A stretch of 7,821 nt of DNA from Desulfobacterales bacterium. GTDB taxonomy: Bacteria; Desulfobacterota; Desulfobacteria; Desulfobacterales; C00003106. The translations under genes were made by a program, and so were the position numbers. This document shows positions 5,759 through 7,821 of this stretch, in pieces. A model generated the notes under the pieces. It had not been told where the DNA came from, ran no database searches, and saw only the letters and a list, made by a program, of their open reading frames with translations. Where the stretch lies: NCBI GenBank assembly GCA_030613165.1, contig JAUWMN010000062.1, positions 1-7,821 of the forward strand. Reading direction: 5' to 3'. Within the stretch, counting starts at the first letter, position 1, and each line of letters begins with the position of its first letter.

Positions 5759-7090
5759 ATGCTGATAAACATAATTTCCATATTATTTTTTTTCTTAGTC
5801 CATGCTTTTTTTGTTGCCGGTGAAATTGCTCTCACATCTATAAGCAAGACACAAGTCCTTCTTATGGCCGGCAAAGGCGATAAACGCGCCCGTTCGGTCG
5901 CGCGACTCCTTAAAGATCCCGAGAAATTCTATTCAGTAATTCAGGTCGGAATTACAATGGCATCTCTTGGCCTTGGCGCTGTTGGCACCATTACTGTTGC
6001 CGAGTTTCTTTTTCCTATAATTGAAACCTTGCCGGTTTCATCGTTAAAAGCTTTTGCTTATCCTGTTTCCGTTACGATCTCTTTTCTCTTGATATCTTAC
6101 CTCAGTATTGTCATGGGAGAGTTGGCGCCCAAGTCCTACGCGTTCAAGAATTCAGAAAAGATAGCTCTTTTTGTCGCGCGGCCTATCGAATGTCTCTATC
6201 GGTCAATATCGGTTTGTATTACCATACTGAATCGTTCCTCAGAGGTTCTTTTGCAACTGCTTGGGGTCAAAGATACGAAGTTCACAAGCCACTTTGCGCG
6301 GACAGAGGATCAAATTCGTGGGATTATTGATGAAGGATATCAAGAAGGTGTCCTGGAAAAAGATGAAACCCGTATGATTCATAAAATTTTCGATTTTACC
6401 GACAAAACCGTTGCCGCGGACATGACCCCCCGGCCTGACATTGTCGCGGTGCCGCGAGAAATTACACACGATGAACTCCTTAAGATTTTTAGATCCTCGA
6501 AACACTCTCGCATTCCGGTATATGATGAAACCATTGACAACATCATAGGAGTCGTTTTTATCAAGGATCTATTAGACCTGAACAACTCCCATTCAAGAAC
6601 CTTAAATGAGACAGGATGGTTGATAAGGGAAATATATGCTGTTCCGGATACCAAGCTCCAGGGAAAACTTTTGAGGGAGTTTATGCTGAAGCGGGTTCAA
6701 ATGGCCATTGTGCTGGATGAATTTGGTGGAACAGCCGGCCTTATTACCATGGAGGACCTGCTGGAAAGTATCGTAGGAGAAATCGAAGACGAATATGATA
6801 CCCCAAAACCCGATATCAGCAAGATATCAGAAGACACATATGTTGTGGATCCGGGTATTGCTATCGAAGACTTTAACGATATGATGGACACGCACATTGT
6901 TGTCTCTCCTCAATATGTGACTGTGGGGGGATTTATCCTTACACAGCTGGGACGCAGACCGGAAGATGGCGACCATGTGGTCTTCGATGACGGCTATTTT
7001 GAAGTAAAGGAAATGACAGGAAATCGAATCACTTCGGTTGTCTTCCAAAAAATACCTGACCATGAATTGGAGCAGGAGCAGGCAGAATGA
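5759..7090 (+). CDS. CNNM/DUF21-CBS-CorC_HlyC transmembrane protein (hemolysin C-like, YfjD/TlyC family)
   Basis: Inner-membrane protein of 443 residues, a family implicated in magnesium/cobalt efflux; the old 'hemolysin' label is historical. Order: CNNM (DUF21) membrane domain, about 1-175, with first helix 3-20, the conserved FVAGEIALTS (18-26), a glycine-rich membrane motif GITMASLGLGAVG (64-76), a third segment at 102-118 and GELAPK (120-125); then a CBS pair (about 221-280 and 286-342) with the linker motif DEFGGTAGLITMEDLLE; and a C-terminal CorC_HlyC domain (about 352-435) containing TVGGFIL. Length is normal for the family. The ATG directly follows an in-frame TAA (5756-5758), so no longer form is possible. 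A good Shine-Dalgarno sequence is absent; a small GGGC/GCCC hairpin (5741-5752) lies where one would be expected. It is transcribed away from lpxC and overlaps the methyltransferase gene downstream. The transported ion cannot be told from sequence. Confidence 0.93.
   Translation: MLINIISILFFFLVHAFFVAGEIALTSISKTQVLLMAGKGDKRARSVARLLKDPEKFYSVIQVGITMASLGLGAVGTITVAEFLFPIIETLPVSSLKAFAYPVSVTISFLLISYLSIVMGELAPKSYAFKNSEKIALFVARPIECLYRSISVCITILNRSSEVLLQLLGVKDTKFTSHFARTEDQIRGIIDEGYQEGVLEKDETRMIHKIFDFTDKTVAADMTPRPDIVAVPREITHDELLKIFRSSKHSRIPVYDETIDNIIGVVFIKDLLDLNNSHSRTLNETGWLIREIYAVPDTKLQGKLLREFMLKRVQMAIVLDEFGGTAGLITMEDLLESIVGEIEDEYDTPKPDISKISEDTYVVDPGIAIEDFNDMMDTHIVVSPQYVTVGGFILTQLGRRPEDGDHVVFDDGYFEVKEMTGNRITSVVFQKIPDHELEQEQAE
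7074..7078 (+). promoter_or_regulatory. Ribosome binding site of the methyltransferase gene
   Basis: AGGAG lies inside the end of the upstream gene, 8 nt before the ATG at 7087. It supports that start and shows the overlap is functional rather than a mis-called end. Confidence 0.8.
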
Positions 7091-7716
7091 AACGACAGAG
7101 ATATTACGACCTTTTTTCTAAATATTACGATCAGTTTATACGCCTCCATTCAAAAGACCGAACAAATAGTACGAGGCGGCGCCTTGCGCGAAAAACAGGG
7201 GCCGGGTCGGGTGACCGGGTCCTCGATCTATGTACAGGCACCGGCGCAGTAGCTATCGCTCTTTCTGATCGCGTTGGTCCCGATGGTATGGTTGTGGGCA
7301 TCGATTTTTCAGCCGGGATGTTGAACAAGGCAAAGGAAAAGGCGATTGGACAGGGGATTAAAAATATAGAATGGATACAGGCGGATGTCACCAATATGCC
7401 GTTCAAGGACAATTCCTTTTCCGCGGTCACCAGTTCGTATGCTTTTTACGAACTTAAGGGCACAAGCCGGAACAGAGTATTGCAAGAAGTTACAAGAACA
7501 ACCAGGCCTGAAGGACGCTTCTGCATGATGGAACACGACATCCCTGAAAATCCCCTTATCAGGATATTATTTTACATTAGAATGTATGTGACCGGTCTAA
7601 AGGGGGTGCGTCAATTTTTAGAGGAAGAACTCTCCCTGTTTCAACAGTTTTTCAAAAATGTGGAAAAAGAGAGTATTCACGGCGGCCGTTCCAAGATTAT
7701 TTGTGGAAGGGTGTGA
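7087..7716 (+). CDS. Class I SAM-dependent methyltransferase (UbiE-like fold, substrate unknown)
   Basis: Soluble methyltransferase of 209 residues. Motif I VLDLCTGTG (45-53) binds S-adenosylmethionine; D73 of GIDFSAGML is the expected acidic residue for the ribose; QADVTNMPF with D100 follows, and then motif FSAVTSSYAFYEL (111-123). The pattern is that of the Methyltransf_11/UbiE group, but the protein is shorter than UbiE/MenG (about 250 residues) and I do not see a specific quinone-pathway signature, so no symbol is given. A hydrophobic C-terminal helix (about 156-169) may contact membrane or a lipid substrate. ATGA overlap with the preceding stop (7087-7090) and its own Shine-Dalgarno site indicate co-transcription and coupling with the CNNM protein. 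A role with that protein is inferred from arrangement only. Confidence 0.88.
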   Translation: MKRQRYYDLFSKYYDQFIRLHSKDRTNSTRRRLARKTGAGSGDRVLDLCTGTGAVAIALSDRVGPDGMVVGIDFSAGMLNKAKEKAIGQGIKNIEWIQADVTNMPFKDNSFSAVTSSYAFYELKGTSRNRVLQEVTRTTRPEGRFCMMEHDIPENPLIRILFYIRMYVTGLKGVRQFLEEELSLFQQFFKNVEKESIHGGRSKIICGRV

Positions 7717-7727
7717 CATAGTATTTC

Positions 7728-7755
7728 AGATTTTGGATTTTGGATTGCGGATTTG
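7728..7755 (+). repeat. Heptad tandem repeat (GGATTTT-like, 4 copies)
   Basis: Units AGATTTT, GGATTTT, GGATTGC, GGATTTG run head to tail with a 7-bp period, starting 12 bp after the methyltransferase stop. The unit differs from that at 1311-1467 but has the same period and the same purine-rich, slightly degenerate character. From 7756 to the right edge I see no supported gene. Confidence 0.75.
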
Positions 7756-7821
7756 AGTGGGCGATATTTTGATGCCAATCAGGGCGGTTTATTGTCTATC
7801 TGAAGATCTGTGGGGGAGATC

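Noticed and set aside
7772..7821. Frame opening at ATG 7772 and running off the right edge
   Set aside because: Only 16 codons visible with no ribosome site; it cannot be supported as a gene.

Overview
The window suggests a Gram-negative bacterium of the Desulfobacterota (former Deltaproteobacteria). The reasons are a lipid A biosynthesis gene (lpxC) joined to a DUF4390 protein and an NtrY/NtrX two-component pair, moderate G+C by eye, sigma-54-type regulation, and heptad-periodic intergenic repeats. The lineage call rests on gene content and style, not on a search.

Layout. The left two thirds read leftward (minus strand): lpxC (4280-5173), a secreted DUF4390 protein (3711-4277), the NtrY-type membrane histidine kinase (1498-3708), and the sigma-54 response regulator NtrX (1-1286, cut by the left edge at its C-terminal DNA-binding domain). 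The first three genes are joined by junctions with exactly 2 nt between stop and next ATG, so they almost certainly form one translationally coupled operon. ntrX is separated from ntrY by 211 bp holding two arrays of a 7-bp repeat in inverted orientation. The right third reads rightward: a CNNM/CBS/CorC_HlyC membrane protein (5759-7090) overlapping by 4 bp a small class I methyltransferase (7087-7716), followed by another short heptad-periodic repeat.

The divergent intergenic region (5174-5758) is the least ordinary part. It holds a 144-bp palindromic, MITE-like element ending 27 bp from the lpxC start, a second 76-bp inverted-repeat element, a candidate sigma-54 -24/-12 promoter facing lpxC between them, and a candidate sigma-70 promoter facing the CNNM gene. 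If the sigma-54 site is real, lpxC transcripts would start at the edge of the palindrome and carry all of it as a structured 5' leader. The operon would then encode both a sigma-54 activator (NtrX) and its kinase.

How the genes may work together: LpxC commits UDP-GlcNAc to lipid A, so it sets outer-membrane synthesis; NtrY has a periplasmic sensor and the DUF4390 protein is probably exported. The plausible theme is envelope monitoring coupled to lipid A synthesis, but that is inference. No defence system, CRISPR array, phage, complete transposon or RNA gene was seen. The core genes are ordinary; the intergenic architecture deserves the second look.
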